NCBI GenBank assembly: GCA_012799845.1
Contig: JAAZKL010000265.1
Span: 1 to 6,237, forward strand
Origin: Clostridiaceae bacterium
GTDB lineage: Bacteria; Bacillota; Clostridia; Acetivibrionales; DTU013
Direction of reading: 5' to 3'
Length of the DNA: 6,237 nt
Shown: positions 5,998 to 6,237 of the stretch, in pieces
How the letters are laid out: every line of letters starts with the position of its first letter
Numbering within the stretch: the first letter of the stretch is position 1
Made by a program: the position numbers and the translations under genes
The notes under the pieces: generated by a model
Seen by the model: only the letters and a program-made list of their open reading frames with translations
The model's database searches: none
Told to the model about the DNA's origin: nothing

Positions 5998-6024
5998 AGA
6001 ATTATTCCCGGACTCACACAAGTG

Positions 6025-6056
6025 CTTATATGGTAGTTTATATAGGAGTTTGTTTT
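6025..6056 (+). terminator. Weak candidate terminator after feoB
   Basis: CTTATAT (6025-6031) can pair with ATATAGG (6040-6046), including one G-T pair, around an 8-base loop. TTTGTTTT (6049-6056) follows after AG. The stem is AT-rich and weak, and overlaps two alternative hairpins (TATAGG/CCTATA at 6041-6066 and CTCATA/TATGAG at 6072-6093). One or more of these probably ends transcription in this convergent gap. Confidence 0.35.
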
Positions 6057-6103
6057 AGCGCCTATAGAAGGCTCATAAAGGGTCTGATATGAGGTGACGG
6101 TAT

Positions 6104-6237
6104 TCATTCCGCTTCCTCGTCCAGCGCCTCGATAAGGAAACTCACAGGGCGGAAACCGTCATTGCATGAGATCATGGCAGACTTCCTGTTCTTCATCCAG
6201 CCGTTGTACAATCCCTCCGCACCATGGGCAAGCGCCA
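6104..6237 (-). CDS. C-terminal end of an unrecognised protein (cut by window edge)
   Basis: Reading in from the right edge, one minus-strand frame stays open for 44 codons and ends at TGA (6104-6106), while the other two frames on that strand contain stops. The visible tail includes AHGAEGLYNGWMKNRKSA, ISCNDGFRPVSFLIEAL and a short acidic end, DEEAE. Composition and codon use look like a real gene from the same genome, and the orientation is convergent with feoB across a 106-base gap. I do not recognise the family. The compact GLYNGW...NRKSA...NDGFRP pattern suggests a folded domain end rather than random sequence. The start and most of the gene lie outside the window. Confidence 0.6.
   Translation of the reverse strand, partial: ALAHGAEGLYNGWMKNRKSAMISCNDGFRPVSFLIEALDEEAE

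Noticed and set aside
1..6237. CRISPR arrays, tRNA/rRNA genes, insertion sequences or phage attachment sites
   Set aside because: No regularly spaced repeats, tRNA-like cloverleaf, transposase motifs or terminal inverted repeats with target duplications were seen.

Overview
The window looks like a chromosomal fragment from a moderate-GC Gram-positive Firmicute, most likely a Clostridia/Lachnospiraceae-type gut or rumen anaerobe. The reasons are two secreted proteins with lipobox signal peptides (LTGC), strong AGGAGG-like ribosome binding sites, a FeoB of the subtype beginning MGLTNRSTG, and a ChvE-type sugar importer in its Gram-positive lipoprotein form. The taxonomic call is inference from protein style; no rRNA or tRNA is present to anchor it.

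Layout. (1) 1-1923, minus strand: the start of a multiple-monosaccharide ABC importer operon. The lipoprotein sugar-binding protein (chvE, 847-1923) comes first, then a 235-base gap holding a perfect 14-bp terminator-like hairpin and a second GC-rich hairpin, then the ATPase (mmsA, start at 611), which runs off the left edge. The permease is expected beyond it. (2) 2174-3535, minus strand: a lipid-anchored CapA-family protein (poly-glutamate capsule/metallophosphatase fold) with a long Ala/Glu/Asp/Gly-rich linker, driven by an extended -10 promoter that sits inside a perfect palindrome. (3) 3536-3804: the divergent region between the CapA gene and feoB. Its right half (3684-3803) can fold into a structured leader whose closing helix overlaps the feoB ribosome binding site. 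(4) 3805-5997, plus strand: a full-length FeoB ferrous-iron transporter with a GTG start and no feoA beside it. (5) 5998-6103: a short convergent intergenic region with weak hairpins, then the C-terminal end of an unrecognised minus-strand gene (6104-6237).

The three modules (sugar uptake, cell-surface CapA protein, iron uptake) are probably independent transcription units. The ordinary genes are well supported. The parts worth a second look are non-coding: the feoB leader, which may be a metal-responsive riboswitch or other cis-regulatory RNA, and the paired hairpins that separate the sugar-binding protein from its ATPase.
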